Shown in pieces: positions 53,684 to 64,000 of a DNA stretch of 64,000 nt. The position numbers and the translations under genes were made by a program. The DNA is from Isoetes taiwanensis (Eukaryota; Streptophyta; Lycopodiopsida; Isoetales; Isoetaceae): contig JAJEKV010000047.1 in assembly GCA_021234155.1 (NCBI GenBank), forward strand, positions 7,407,071-7,471,070. Direction: 5' to 3'. How positions within the stretch are numbered: the first letter of the stretch is position 1; every line of letters starts with the position of its first letter. Under the pieces are notes generated by a model. The model saw only the letters and a list, made by a program, of their open reading frames with translations. It was not told where the DNA came from and did no database searches.

Positions 53684-54894
53684 GGCTGCAGCTTCTTCGA
53701 TTAATGCTTCTTCTCACAAGAGAAATATATAGTGCTGTTTCTCTGCCCAAGTGGTAGAAAAAATTTAGGGGGAGACCCCTAAATCTTGACCTGAGGTTCT
53801 AGATTTTCAACGGCCCACAGTTAGAGAGAGAACATGATAATGCCCACAATTTGTATTTGCAAAAACAGGCGCGCAAGTTGATATATTTCTGGACAAAAGA
53901 GGCTAAATTTCTGTTGCCAAAAAAATAAAGAAGGAACAGACAAAAGGGGCTCTATTTCCGTCCCAAAGAAAGGGGAGAAAATTAAACACATGCAATGTCA
54001 CACACCCACAAATCTCGCTTCCTTCTTTAAGAGCCCCTTTGCTTTGCATGTGGCCGACACAGTGTATGTTTTAATTAAAGCAATGTATCTAGTACCCTCC
54101 CCAACACATGTTCTTTGCTTCCTTCCATCATACATCAAAAAGCATCATGCACATTATGCTTGTAGTACCTACTGCCATGCCTTCATTGACAAGAAGCCTC
54201 AATTTTATTTTTTATTTTTTTTTTTTTTTTAACTCGTTTCTCTGGCGAGCACACAGAAACTGTGTCCCTGACTGTCTATAAGTCTACCTACATTCATTCC
54301 AACTCGCCTGGCATTGGTGTGTCTTGATGTAACATACCAAAATCCAATTGCACCCAATTGCGCATTCTTTTATATCCCAATGAGCTATTTTCTATATTAT
54401 CTTGGGTGTTTAGTGGTTCTTTGATGACCATCTCTTTTGACCAAAAATCTCCCACTACAATTTCAAATCATATATCTTACTTAACTTAAGATAAGAACAT
54501 GGCATGTCTAATGCCCCATGATTCATGCCTTTTACACGATGATTAGCACTCTAAATTGCAACAAACAAAATCGTATTAGTCTCGTGTTTTGGTCATTATA
54601 CAATTATGCATATTTTGAAGACACAAGTAACTTCCATTTTTTTTGTTTCAATCTTTGAAGTATGCGAGTTCGAGGTCGTCAAAGTGCATTCAATGTAAGA
54701 TGGTTGGGGACAGGATCTAATAAAGCAATGTTGGTGTGGTATGTGCATCATATGTCTAATTGAATGTTGCCAATATGGAATAATATAAAAATTCCTTCTC
54801 CTCCGCCTCGATCGTCGGATCCGTCCATACCATATATTGGGGCCTCTGGGTGCGTCTTGGTTCGATTATAGTTATTTATGATTGGGAGTGCCTA
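53684..54894. other. GIF upstream region, no gene
   Basis: Presumed 5' untranslated region and promoter of GIF, then unassigned DNA. A run of about 18 T lies near 54212-54230. The region from 54480 is AT-rich without a visible gene. Confidence 0.35.
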
Positions 54895-55770
54895 TGATTC
54901 TGAAATAATCAATACAGGTTCGCCTCAATCTCTCTGGATTCGCCTAAGGTTTTAGAATATGAAACACGAGTATTCGAACCTCCATCAGAATAATTCAATA
55001 TTTTAATAAGAATGCTTTAACCAATCCAATCACGAGCTAATGTGTTTATTTCTTTTATTCAGTTGTTTTAGGGGGCATGGTCTATGGTCTTAAGATGGTG
55101 ATTTATGCATCCATATAATATCCCCTTGTGATTTTAAAATATGAAATACGGGTTCGTCTAAATCTGTATACGGATTGGCCTAAGGTTTTAAAATATAATG
55201 CGAAAATTTGAACCTCCACCAAAATAATTCAGTATCCTAATAAAAATGTTTTAATCAATCCAACTAGCCAGCTAAAACCAACCATTTCATGTCCTGCTAG
55301 ACACAACCTCAATGGGTTTGTTAGGATTTTTTCCAAGACATCATGGATGCACGCACTCAATTATGTCCTCAAACATGACAATAAAATTAAAATATACCAT
55401 AACATATCCAATATCACTATACAATCCCTCAACATACCTATTATTGTCAAGGTTTTTTCCTCAAAAACACTTCGAGGCAGGGCTTTTTTAATCCTAGCAG
55501 TAATACACTTGTTGTATCCTTTGTTTAAGTCCTATAGGCCAATTGGTCTCTGCGGATGTTAAAAGTTAATTCTATTTTATTTCAATCTATTTAATCTATG
55601 TTTTTTTTCTTCTTCTTGTTTTTTGTAAATTAACCCATTCAATTGTTTTAGGGGTATGGTCGATGGTCTCAAGATGGTGATTTATACATCCATATAAAAT
55701 CCCCCTGAAATCCCATATTATTGTGCTACATATACTACCTCGATTTCATATGTATCTTATATGTTGTAAT
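54895..55770. repeat. Diverged dispersed repeats and a retroelement tail
   Basis: A block with CCTAAGGTTTTARAATAT and GAACCTCCA at 54895-55037 recurs at 55129-55268. TGTTTTAGGGGxxATGGTC and AAGATGGTGATTTAT at 55061-55128 recur at 55637-55706. Between them (55447-55600, plus strand) lies CTATAGGCCAATTGGTCTCT, GCGGATGTTAAAAG and an ATTCTATTTT tail, a copy of the terminal block seen at 9.1 kb. Confidence 0.65.
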
Positions 55771-57005
55771 AAAGTTATAGTGCAAATGTTGGATTGGATC
55801 CTGCCCTACTTTAGAGAGTTAAGATTTAATTGATTCAACAAAGAAGATGATGCTATGTCAGAAGCCTTTGTAGATGGTTATGATTTTGGCTATTGATTTA
55901 ATGGGGCAAGGTGTTTGTGATGAGCCATGGCTATGGTTATAGCTCTAGTGGTGAAGCGAAGCCGATGTGCTGCTAATCCGAGATCACTGCATTGAAAGCA
56001 GAATGCAATGTGTTGAGGATGAGAAAAGAAATTTCAGACTGTAAATGGAACCAGGTTAAACAATTATAAGCTTTTATTTATGCTTAATAAGAACAAGCAT
56101 AAAGGCTTGTATCGTTTTGCGACAAATAGCAGCCTGATTCTGTTAGAACCCTTAAGTTATAAAAATTTGATCAGGATTGAAGGAAAGATGTTTAACTTTT
56201 CATTTACAGATTTCCAACATTTACAAAACTCAAGCATTGCCCAACAATGTTGAGCCCCATTTCTAATATTAGTGTATGTATATCTCATGACTTTGGGAGA
56301 AACGAGCAAACTGCACAAAGAACTAATTCAATACTGGAAAAAGAGAATTAGATTTGATTTTTCGTCCATGTCTAAATCATTACGCACAAAGTCCATTATG
56401 GCATATGGATATCTGGCCCATTGGCCTAGAGGATAGGATGGAATATATCAGGATTCAAGCAATCTAGACCAATGGATTATATCAAAATTGTATATAGGAA
56501 TGTACAAATACATGGTGGAAAATGTGATGTTCCTAACCGACATGCCCTTAACCAACTGGGCAAAACCGACATGCCCTTAACCAACTGGGCAAAACCGTCT
56601 AGACGTTTATGAGTAGTCGCTTTACCCATTTATGCCGGTGTCTCGAGAACGCCCCACAGGCACATTCAAGGTTCGAATACTCGAGCGGTCTACCATTGGC
56701 CCGTTACAGAAAAAAATACTTTGTTAAATTATATACTCCATGGTTGCCAATATACACACAAAAATTGGTAAATGCACAAAGGTTACACTTAGACTATCAA
56801 GAATACACCTAAATACACCAAGGTGACATTTAAATCATCCCCGTACTTTCCTACATTATCTTGTGCATACAACGTCAAGCATTCTATGCATATACATGTG
56901 ATTGGCAAACTCACAAAGAATACATTTGAAAGTGTACATTATCACAAGTTGCCAATTTCATTGTGGTAAAGTATGGCCGAATCAATTTGATTAGCCAAGA
57001 AGAAA
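55771..57005. other. Intergenic, with a 29-bp duplication
   Basis: ACCGACATGCCCTTAACCAA plus CTGGGCAAA occurs twice in tandem at about 56537-56594. No gene seen. Confidence 0.5.
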
Positions 57006-57092
57006 ATTTGAGGCACCCTCCAGGAACCGAACTTGGATTAAGTCCATTGAGTGAGATATACCCGAGATTCCCGCTTGCCAAACTACAAGGCC
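57006..57092 (-). other. tRNA-like segment, possible SINE head
   Basis: On the minus strand a box-A-like TAGTTTGGCAAGCGGG is followed about 45 nt later by a box-B-like AAGTTCGGTTCC and GGAGGGTGCC. Spacing and order fit a pol III promoter, but acceptor-stem pairing is not convincing, so a tRNA-derived SINE relic is more likely than a tRNA gene. Confidence 0.25.
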
Positions 57093-57517
57093 TTCACATG
57101 GAAGGATAAATGATCGATCTTTTATATTAAAGCCGCCATTAATAATAGAAGTTCACAAGTTCAGAGGAGCACAAGACACTAGTGTTGGTGCCATAACCTC
57201 ACCAACACCATAAACAAGATCCCAGCATAACAAAAGAAAAAATGGTGGCGACCATTCTTATAACATAATACAATGCATAAATGCCCACAAGGGCGACCAC
57301 CATAACCCAAATAAAAAGCCAACACAAATCAACAAAAACTTAAAGCATAGATGACCCTTATATATATAGGTTCTCCACAAAAATTCATATATTCTTTGGT
57401 GCCTAATCAACAATGTCCTGACCCTGCTCATAGTTGACCATGTGATAATATCTTGACCTGTTGTCGGTCTACGATTGCCATGGTCCATGACCGTCAACCA
57501 TAAATATGATGTTTACC

Positions 57518-58563
57518 AAGCACTTCTTCTGTTGTGAGGCTTCTCGTGGGTAAGGATGATTCTCCTGGGTTACGACTTATTGCACAGGCTCTTACCCAAT
57601 ATATTTCTTTTGGTAAAGTCACACTTAAATCTGTTCTTCCTTGGAGTCTATTTTATGTTGCGGCCTTATCATAATGCTTCTCTATTTTTAAAGGGATTGT
57701 TAGATTCCTGGCACACAGTCAAAACATTATTTCGCAATCTTAACAATTGCAGCATGGTATGACTCAGGCCAGTTGCTGTCATGGGAGGCGTTTCAGCTAA
57801 AGTTTTTGTTGAAGCGATGGGATAGAGCTCTTTGGCAAAAAGTTGTTGAATATCTATAGCCTATTCTGCCACACTAAGAAGATATTTTAATATGGGTTTG
57901 TCATGAGGAGGTTAAGGAGTGCAAACTTGTGAACTCTATGTATATGTTATTGCTTGATACTGATATTCTTCCTCCTCCTAATAAGTGTCCCCTTCAACTC
58001 CTTCCTCTTCAATGGCAGCAGATGTGGTCTTGGGCATGGGATTAGCTACTTCATCCTAAAATGGCAGTTCTTTGGTGGCAGATTCTTCATCGATGTCTTC
58101 GGATTAACGTGCTCCACAAGTTTAACCCTAGAATATCAGATCAGTATCCAGTATGCAAGCGTGAATCTGAGACTATTGAACACTGCTTTTGTATGTGTAA
58201 TCACCTCAGACAGATATGGGATTGGTTGTTCTCTCTTTTTCAAGCTTCCTTAACAAGTCAACAAGTGCTCTTGGCAATTTACCCAAGTACTTGGATGGAG
58301 TTACAAAGCCAGGCTTTTCATCTTGCAGCAGGGTGGTTGCTTCGGACGAAGACTGGTAATCTTTAAAGGTTTGGTTGTGGCAGATAACCATGTTCTTGAG
58401 TATGTGGATGTGCGCTCTTATGCTTGGGCAGGTTGCTTCACTCGGTGGATCTCTGCTTATCTGCTGATTTATTCCTGTCTTTGCACTTATACTTGTATTT
58501 GATTCTTTGATTAAATAACGCCTGACATCCTTCAACAAAAAAAAAGGGGAAGCACTTACTCTG
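57518..58563 (+). mobile_element. 5'-truncated L1-type LINE with target duplication
   Basis: The insert (57532-58549) is flanked by AAGCACTTCTTCTG (57518-57531) and AAGCACTTACTCTG (58550-58563), and ends CATCCTTCAAC plus an A tail. Pieces read SWEAFQLKFLLKRWDRALWQK, HPKMAVLWWQILHRCLRINVLHKFNPRISDQYPVCKRESETIEHCFCMCNHLRQIWDWLFSLFQ and WMELQSQAFHLAAGWLLR. This is the zinc-binding domain after the reverse transcriptase. Same family and nearly the same truncation point as the copy at 21.4-22.4 kb. Stops show it is dead. Confidence 0.85.
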
Positions 58564-60161
58564 CCACACAATCCATTAATATTCAGAAACTCACCAGCTT
58601 CAGTTATCCTAATTTTTGTCTCATGGGATAAATGCACAAGCAAATCCATATTTTGGTTCAAGAGATGTAGTTCTTCCAATAGGAGAAGGGACCAGAGGTC
58701 TAGATATCTCTAAAGCATCCGACACCTCTTGATCAGAATGATCAGGAGTAACAATATTCTTTGACATGCTAGGAGGTATATCATCTGCATTAAAAACATG
58801 CATGAGAGAATCAAATGAAGAATAACAGAATAGAAACCAAGTTTAATACCAGACAAAGACCTAGGCATAGCTCCAAGGGTCTAGGACTAGAGGCAATCTA
58901 GGTCGACCAGCTTTCACACACCATGCCCAGATGCAATCACTTTCATCCAGCTCTAAGGTAGCACAAAAGTTCAAGAACAAGCAATTAAGCATGCAAGCTT
59001 GTCTTACCTGTGAAGATCCGATCTAATGTACTCACCTTCAGTCCGCAAATATCAAGCCAAACTAGACATATGGTAAACCTTACAAAAAAGAGATCACTTC
59101 CAAGGGAAGCGGGTCTGTAGCCATGCCATGCACAGACCATAAAAAATATGCCACACAAAAATGCTATGATGCCATGCTTGCCCTAAAATCAAAATAACAA
59201 AGGGTAGTGTACTACCCTAAATACAAGGGTAGTGGATTGCTCTAAATACAAGGGAGCAAATAACATATGATTTTTGAGTAAAATATTCCCAAATTAGAAA
59301 TCCTAAATTTTTATGCACCCAAAACTAGTTGGAATTTGGCCCGTCTCCCTAATTTTCCCACATTATTGTGCAAGACTAAAACTCATGACTTGAAGGGCTT
59401 TCATGGAAGCCTACTGAGACCAATGTATAGGTCAACGATATGTCTACCTTGAAGATGTAGTTGTGTACACTGCTCTAGAACCTCCAAACTAGTGCAACCA
59501 TTTTAGTCGTGTTTCACAGAGTATGCAATGGTTGATTTGGAAGAGACAAAGCAATATTATTTGGCATTGAGTGTGCATTTGTTGTTCTCATCTTCATCTA
59601 GCAACACTCATATATTTTGCATTGTTGTAGTTTGGGAGCTCACATCCTAAACATATAGCTATATGTCTCAAGAGTCAGTGTAAGTTGACTTGTGCCGTAA
59701 GATATGTTGTCTTAACCTTCCCAAGATATTGCACTGTGAAGCATGCATTTGTATGCAGTTTGATATTATCTTTAAGTGAGCTCTACATTAATACTCACAT
59801 CTACACATAAATGGTCTTAAATAGTCCTCTCCTTCCAATAAACTTGTAGTTTCTGGCACATGATAAGGTGTGTGTGCAATTATAAGAATAAAACTACTAC
59901 TATCTCGTACAGACCTTGCGGTCTAGATGTGATGATGCTTTCTGACTATGCATAAGTTCGACATGTGATGAGAAATTGGTGTCCATCTTCTATTTCTTGC
60001 GACCCAAGTATCTCACATATGCAATTTGATCTTTCTATATTATACCAATACCCTCTTCTGCAAATTATTTGAATTAACATACATCTTGCAAATAGAGGGT
60101 ACTGGTATGTTATCTGTAAGATATTGTTGAGGTGCATATAATATACCATAATTACTTGGGG
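58564..60161. other. Intergenic, no gene seen
   Basis: A palindrome GGGTAGTGTACTACCC at about 59200 is followed by CTAAATACAAGGG twice. No recognisable coding sequence. Confidence 0.35.
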
Positions 60162-60597
60162 CACACAACATTTGTACACTTATTCCATGTGATTGCTTTT
60201 GTGAGCGTATTGCAAGAGGTCTACTAATCAGTACATCTAGCATGCACACTATATTTAAAATGCAAGCAATTATCATGTCCGTGCATTCTAAGGCATAAGG
60301 AAAGGGAAAATAGATCAATTTTGCAAAACGTCGTTTACAACAGATAGAAGCCATGGTAGATTCTTTTATCGCAGAAAAACACACAACATTTGTACACTTA
60401 TTCTATATGCTTTTCATATATGCTTTTGTGAGCATATTGCAAAAGGTTTAGCATGCACAATATATTTAAAATGCATGCAATTATCATGTCCTTGTATTCT
60501 AAGGCACAAGGAAAGGGAAAATAGATCAATTTTGCAAAACTTGAGCCGTTTACAACAGACAGAAGCTATGGTGGATTCTTTTATCATAGGAAAACAT
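60162..60597. repeat. Tandem duplication, approximately 218-bp unit
   Basis: Two adjacent copies begin CACACAACATTTGTACACTT at 60162 and 60380 and share AAGGAAAGGGAAAATAGATC and CAATTTTGCAAAAC further on. Scattered substitutions and short indels show moderate age. No coding function is apparent. Confidence 0.85.
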
Positions 60598-62379
60598 TTT
60601 TGTTCCATGAAGTCTAATCCGATGCAAGGATGGCTACTAATATAGGATCCTATATAAGAATATGTCTATGTAGTATCGGATGCAAGGATATGACCATAGC
60701 GGATTTGTAACATGTTCATCCAAGGCCATTTCAATCCAGTTGTATGTTGCTTGAATTAAGTATTCAAAAATAGAGTTGCCACCTTTCTAACATCTACACA
60801 TCTTTCTCTCGCTAGAACCTGCATAACTTTCTCTTATTAGTGACTGTGCATCTTTCTCTCTAGTGCCTTCACAACTTTCTCTCACTAGCACCTGCACAGC
60901 TTTTTCTCTCTAGAGTTTTAAGGTTCTATAACTCAAGGCCAGGATGAGATAATTCCTATATAATTAGCTACAACTTTCCATAGCCGCGTGAATCTTGAAA
61001 AATGGAGCATCAGGTTCTTTAACTTCTTCAAGGAGGCTTATAGTTCCATTTATAATCCCAAAATGTAATTCTAAGCTCGAGTTTATCCCTATGAGCCACC
61101 ATATTACATCTGCTCTGCTTCTCTTCAATTTATTTTCATTAATAAGGCTCCATTCAATTAGATTCAGATGTATTTCATCATGGAAAAAGGTGTCAGGAAT
61201 GAAAAACCATTTGCAGTTGGAACCCATTCCTGAGCACAACTTCAAGGCCAGAGATAGACTAGTGTCCAGAACACTTTACCACCTGCTCTCTTTGGTCCAC
61301 AACGGCCTTTATGGATGATGAGAAGAAAGCTATTTAGGGCAACTATTCTACCTTCTCTCATTGGTCCATAAAGGAGTTTTATGATAGATGAGAAAGGCCT
61401 TTAGAAGACTCTCATGAATCCTTGTCAGAGACGCCTCCAGTCCAGCACAACTTCCTTGTTGTGAAGAGGGGTCTTTGCTAGAGTGGCTTCTGCTAGAAGT
61501 GCTCAACAAAATTAATATGAGCCATTGCTGAAGGAATCTACAACATAGCTTGTTATCACGAGGAAGAGTGTTTGCCAATATAACATATGTCCAGTGAGAC
61601 AAGACCACTTTTCTTCTTTTAATGCTTATATGAGTACAGATCAAGATGCGATTTTGAATGCATGGATGCAATCCTTATCACATGGAGTCCAAAATAAGAT
61701 TCAGATGCTATGTACATAGACAACTATTAGAGGAACTTTCATGCTATTGCCCCTCAACAGGTGGACCCAACTCTTTGAGTTAGTATTAGTGTCAATAGAA
61801 GACACTAGATCATGGCAAGCGGCAGACGCATCTGCATAGTCAACACAGAATGATGTTGACAAGGTAGACATATCCATAAGAACATTAACTGAGGAATTGT
61901 TGCAGCAGAGTGGACAATGGCACCCACAGTGTATTCACCAGTACAGAATCTATGAATTGTGGGGGTCAAAGAGAGGAACAATTGCTTGGATATAGATGAG
62001 AGGGTACATTTCTTCACTTGGGTGATGCAAATACAGGCTGGTGGCATCATCTCATCTAGTAGGCCTGAAACAGCACGACCCAACCGTCCCTGACATCTCC
62101 TAGTTTATTTCAAGAACACTCTTTCTAGGCTTCATATCTGTGATACAACAATCACTTAAAAGGCACCAGTTTCTCAGTCCAAGAAGATCTTACTCCAGCT
62201 CAATTGCAAACAAAGAGAAGAACTGTGCACGGCAAGAGCAGCTTGTCAAGAAAAGAAATAGGAAAGGCCATTATTAAGGATCATTGGCCTTCTGATCATA
62301 GACATTTTATATTTAGCCTTCGTAATTCACTCTTCTGTTATTTCTATAGTGACTATTTAGGCTCTATGCCCTCTATTTA
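60598..62379. other. Intergenic with minor repeats
   Basis: TTTCTCTC and ACTTTCTCTC runs recur at 60800-60910. A block with TTGGTCCA(C/T)AA and GATGATGAGAA/TAGATGAGAA occurs at about 61290 and 61360. Minus-strand frames at 60964-61245, 61348-61671 and 61805-62083 have no family I recognise. Confidence 0.35.
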
Positions 62380-62545
62380 GTATTGACTTGTTTCATTTCA
62401 TTTTCCTTTATGACGGGGTTTTGTCTCCTTGTCTATTTTGGGCTTAGTGCCCTGATTCATTGTACTATCTTATGGCCCTTTGTGGTCTCCGTGGAAGTTA
62501 GAATTTTATCTTTCTACATATCTATCTATGCAATATTTCTAATAT
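62380..62545 (+). mobile_element. Retroelement 3' tail
   Basis: CTTATGGCCCTTTGTGGTCTCC and GTGGAAGTTAGAATTTTA followed by CTAT-type repeats. A diverged copy of the terminal block at 9.1 kb. Confidence 0.45.
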
Positions 62546-64000
62546 ATAGTATCTTCAGCAATCAAGCATTTGCATCACCATTTGGAGTATGCTTGAGAAG
62601 AGGAGTGATTTGCTCATTTCAGTTTGTGGGTTTATCTTTAGTTCTTCTTTTGTTTATTTTTCAGATATTAGGGATTCTTTGGATGTTTGTTGTTGATGTT
62701 ACTTCCATCCAAGCATTTGTTCAAACAGCAGCAGATTCACTTTTGAGAGCATCATCTAGAGTAATCTATTATATAAGAGATAATTGAACACCCCTTGCAT
62801 CTAAATCATCTTCGTTTGCTCAGGTCTGCAAAAGGACAAGACAAGAAAATGTCGGAATCATGCTATTGTAGAAAAAATATTTAAGAATTGTTACCAATTG
62901 ATAGTAATAGTATGTGTGATGTGATCAATTTTCATATGCTTGGATAGACTCCAACAAGCACCTGCGCATGCTGGCAATGAGACTTTTTATTTGCCCATCA
63001 ATATCTGTAGATTTTAATGTCCAAGTACCATCTTTGCATAAGCTTTAACATGTGGTGGTATAACTATTTGCAAGGAAGATGTACATATAAGGACTAGTTT
63101 ATTATTCAGTGTTTAATCTCCCCATGGAAGCATGACAACAAGGTAAGGTAACTTTTCTTATGCACGCAACTTGATCAATATATTGATTGGTTTAAATGAT
63201 GTTTTCCGGAATGTCTTTAACTGATCTCCTGTATATTCACATGGAATCTCAAATGGAACAATAACTATGAAGAAGATGGCATTTGACGTCATTGCATCTC
63301 CAAGAAATTGGTGTATCATTACATCTCACTCTCTTAAAATTGTCCTATAATCTTAAAAGAGAGTGAGAATGTGTACAAAAACATGAAAAATGCATCCATA
63401 AGGAATATGGAACCTATACTGCCATATGCACTATGGCTGATGGATTACTTGTCTAGCTGGAAGCTTCCTGCCAGATGCTTGCAATTATATAGCCCAGCGT
63501 TCCTGCAATGGTTTGGACAATATAGTTTTTTAGGGTTGCTATTTTCTTTTTTTCTTTTTTTTGCCAAATTATATGTTATGATATAGTGTTTTTGAGTAAG
63601 ACTACATGGTCGTTATTTTCAGATTAGGGCTTTCCAGACTTTTCTTGTTGTTTAAGTTTGCATTTGTGTACATCTAGTATTTCCAAAATAAGTTTTCTTT
63701 TCCATATATTATATGGAGACTTTTCAGGTTGCTCGAAGGGCAAACCACTGGGAGGTGGGTTTATGGAACATGCCATTTGATGTCGTTGGATGCACCATTT
63801 GAAGGGCCCAGATTGAAAAGTAGACTTGCATTAATATGGCATGAGTAAGGGGCTTCCTTGCAATCCATTCACGTTAGGCAGTATTAGGACACCTTCCGAC
63901 CTCGGTTACTTGTAAAAACAAGGTTTTTTTTTGTTCTTATTTTCTCAAGGGTTTGTGTGCTGGCTCTGGCAGCCATCTTTAGCTTCAGGTGGAGAAGAAT
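62546..64000. other. Intergenic, no gene seen
   Basis: Short hydrophobic frames (62383-62787, 63371-63586) reflect T-rich composition. Nothing is recognisable up to the window edge. Confidence 0.35.

Noticed and set aside
56530-56690. tRNA gene from a box-A-like GCCCAGTTGGTTAAGG on the minus strand and GGTTCGAATACTC on the plus strand
   Set aside because: The two boxes are on opposite strands and no cloverleaf can be formed.
58206-58803. Minus-strand frames of 157 and 60 codons
   Set aside because: The first mostly lies antisense to the LINE zinc-binding domain; neither has recognisable content.
62383-62787. 134-codon hydrophobic frame resembling a membrane protein
   Set aside because: It overlaps a retroelement tail and T-rich DNA; the hydrophobicity is explained by composition.

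Overview
The window is nuclear DNA of a land plant. It has spliced plant genes with GT-AG introns, a class III peroxidase, a GRF-interacting factor (GIF) gene, a plant protein-only RNase P (PRORP) gene, PLS-type PPR relics and a typical plant transposon load. The style of the PPR relics (VPSGHTMTALLKVCSKL..., with DVVSW downstream) reminds me of ferns such as Ceratopteris. That lineage guess is inference only. Two genes look intact: PRORP (37160-40556, minus, six exons, 994 codons) and GIF (52131-53683, minus, four exons, 217 codons). Everything else recognisable is a mobile element, a gene fragment or a decayed gene.

Layout. 0-0.5 kb: the start of a frameshifted class III peroxidase on the minus strand, with a TATA box. 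1.1-2.1 kb: two approximately 100-nt foldbacks resembling MIRNA precursors. 2.76-5.9 kb: two related non-autonomous Mutator-like elements with long inverted repeats and 9-bp target duplications; the larger carries an array of about 16 GGAATCAC motifs. 7.3-11.1 kb: relics of hydroxymethylbilane synthase, a tandemly duplicated PPR fragment, a LINE tail and the last part of ornithine carbamoyltransferase.

11.8-18.4 kb: a 6.5-kb block, purine/A-rich on the plus strand, bounded by a 15-bp inverted repeat and full of local repeats. 18.5-32.2 kb: two copies, one badly decayed and one nearly readable, of a spliced transposase-like gene with a conserved WSDGC..QFK / HGKGEHDGAGA core. A zinc-finger gene accompanies each; beside the better copy the finger precedes an FCP1/NIF-type HAD phosphatase domain. 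A LINE with an 18-bp target duplication splits the older copy. This module is the most novel-looking content.

32.7-34.8 kb: a CACTA (TNP2-type) transposase remnant. 41.5-43.5 kb: a decayed Helitron Rep domain, followed on the same strand by an aspartate aminotransferase fragment (45.8 kb) and a possible RPA-like fragment (47.3 kb). 47.85-51.1 kb: a nearly complete LINE with endonuclease and reverse transcriptase. 53.7-64 kb: mostly non-coding DNA with tandem and dispersed repeats and a 5'-truncated LINE with target duplication.

PRORP (tRNA 5' maturation) and GIF (transcriptional co-activation with GRF factors) are unrelated housekeeping and developmental genes. They share only their location between transposons.
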